Positions 62,421 through 64,000 of a stretch of 64,000 bases of DNA are shown in pieces; within the stretch, counting starts at the first letter, position 1, and every line of letters begins with the position of its first letter. The notes under the pieces were generated by a model. It saw only the letters and a list, made by a program, of their open reading frames with translations, searched no databases and was not told the origin of the DNA. The translations under genes and the position numbers were made by a program. Source of the DNA: Malurus cyaneus samueli (taxonomy: Eukaryota > Chordata > Aves > Passeriformes > Maluridae); contig CM019227.1 in assembly GCA_009741485.1 (NCBI GenBank), positions 10,579,647 to 10,643,646 of the forward strand, read 5' to 3'.

Positions 62421-64000
62421 GACTTTCCAAGTTATTTTTAGGCAAGTTTTCCAGCCTCACCGTTCCCAGACAATACTACAGAAGCATCATTTATTCCTCC
62501 TGAAGGATCCCCTGTTAAGGTGTGGCATGCCTCACCTGCAAAGCCCACAGCACCACTTTGGCTTTGATTTTGTGGCACTGGAAGAGCCCTGAGCTCCTGC
62601 AGGACCCTGCTCCTCTGAGCACCCTCCTGGTGAGCTGGGCACCCAGCCCTGGCCAGCAGAGCTCACAGGAGGTGGACAGGGGGTCCCCTTTGGCCCCACA
62701 GCCCCTCGCAGCCCCAGGGTCTCTGATCAGATGGGCCAAAAATGCATCCCCTGGTTGGGGTAGCCTCTGCTCCTGAGCCATCCCATTAATGACAGCTCCA
62801 AGAGTTTTGCTGCATCTGAGCCATGTGTGCCTTGACCATCACCACAACCCCATGCTGGGCTTGCAGAGGACACAAAACCCCGGTTTAATGTCGCTTGAAC
62901 CGCAGGAAAACTTCCAGGTGCCGTTAAGAAAAGCTAAAGCAGCAGGGAAGGGGAGTTCCTTGTCCCTGCCTTCCCTTCCTTCTCCCCGCAGCAGCAGCAG
63001 CTCATCCCCGGGCCGGGACAGACCCTGTGCATGCAGGAATTCCAGGGAAGGCACTGGGCTGGGCTGTGCCAGGAGCAGTATCTGCCTCTCACAAACACCA
63101 TGGGCTGGGAAGGACAGGGAGGTGAGCAGTGATTTACAAAACGTGCACTGACACCAGGTCAGTGAGGAGGAGAGAGGAGAGCAGCCCCTCAGGGCAGCAG
63201 CCACTGAACAGGGCACACAGGGGCACCACAGATGCAAAACCACAAATAGGGGAGGGGGCCCACACCCCTGACACCTCCTGGAGATGCTGCCCTGGCTCCT
63301 GGGGTGGGTTTGTTCAGGACAGGGCAGGGTGAGCCCCACACACAGGACAAGGTGTGTCCAGCAGCGTGCCCAGGTCAGCAAGGCTTTTCTGGAACAAGGT
63401 GGGATTGCTCCGTGCCCCTCTGGCTGGGCTGGAAGGCAGCTGGAGGGTTCCAAGGGATCCCAGAGGGGGCCCAGAAGAAAGCCAGGCTTGTAGGCAGCAC
63501 CCTGAACTCTGGGGAAGCAAAACTCATGTGAGGGAGGGAGAGTTCCCCAAGCAGAGCTGGACTGTGGAGCTTCTCCTCATCCCCACGGCGGTGTGAGAGC
63601 ACAGAGGAGCCCTCACAGCCCTGCCTGGGCAGCACTGAAACTCCTCAGCGTGTGCTGTTGGAAGGATGAGCTTTGCTGAATATTTCTGAGGAACAGAAGG
63701 TACCTTTGGGAGCCTTACCTGGGTTTTAATGAAGCTTTTTGCCATTGAATGTAAGTCAATTTTCTTGGAGTGATTACCCTGTCTCTGGAGGGTATTGTAG
63801 GAATAGGTAGAGAACTAGAGAGGGACAAGAATAATATCAAGGACTAGAACAATTCTCAAATAAGGAGAGACAGAAAAACAAGGTAGAAACAGAATGAATA
63901 AATAATAAATGGTCTTGAAGAGACATTCTGGGAGCTCCTCTTATCTCACTCTCATAAAACAGAGGAAACATGATGTTGAATTAAAAGGTGGAATAAAAGG

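Larger units (their letters stand above)
55270..64000. other. Downstream sequence without a recognised gene, second part
   Basis: GC-rich unique sequence alternating with AT-rich blocks at 58.8 and 62.0 kb, plus a 48 bp tandem duplication near 56.0 kb. The last 270 bases turn A-rich. No protein, RNA gene or mobile element was recognised. Confidence 0.6.

Noticed and set aside
1..64000. tRNA, rRNA, microRNA cluster, CRISPR array, phage or endogenous retrovirus
   Set aside because: No cloverleaf with A and B boxes, no spaced identical repeats, no gag/pol/env-like frames and no paired LTRs were seen by eye.

Overview
This window is vertebrate nuclear DNA, almost certainly from a bird. One unambiguous protein-coding segment is present: the terminal coding exon of HS3ST4 (heparan sulfate glucosamine 3-O-sulfotransferase 4), on the + strand at 43392-44028. 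Avian origin is inferred from three short, 3'-end fragments of the CR1 LINE family (two inverted, one direct), the very low interspersed-repeat content, and long GC-rich, CAG/CTG-rich non-coding DNA broken by AT-rich blocks. A songbird is possible but cannot be shown from this sequence.

Layout: bases 1-43391 are read as the 3' part of the long intron that precedes the last HS3ST4 exon. It holds no other convincing exon. It contains two sizeable minisatellites (26004-26454, nine units of 49-51 bp; 37311-38000, sixteen units in a mixed 48/30 bp pattern with a 126 bp higher-order period), a paired G-run and C-run near 8.8 kb, two CpG-richer patches, a pair of RFX-type X-box palindromes at 38.3 kb, and several AT-rich, TAAT-rich blocks that look like candidate conserved non-coding elements. 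A good branch point, pyrimidine tract and AG acceptor lie at 43362-43391. The exon encodes the C-terminal 211 residues of the sulfotransferase domain and stops at 44026-44028. The 3' UTR follows, with a canonical G-quadruplex motif at 44239-44258 and candidate poly(A) signals at 44526 and 45184.

From about 45.2 kb to the end I see no gene. The most notable element there is a compact CpG island at about 47.76-48.19 kb, about 3.7 kb past the stop codon. Beyond it are a CR1 fragment, simple repeats, short tandem duplications, and AT-rich blocks at 54.6-55.25, 58.8-59.1 and 62.0-62.4 kb.

The one gene acts in the Golgi, where it adds a 3-O-sulfate to glucosamine in heparan sulfate. The other elements can at most be regulatory. 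I found no operon, CRISPR array, phage or novel multi-gene system. The many long open frames are shadows of GC-rich or tandemly repeated DNA. Conservation statements are inference, since no alignment could be run.
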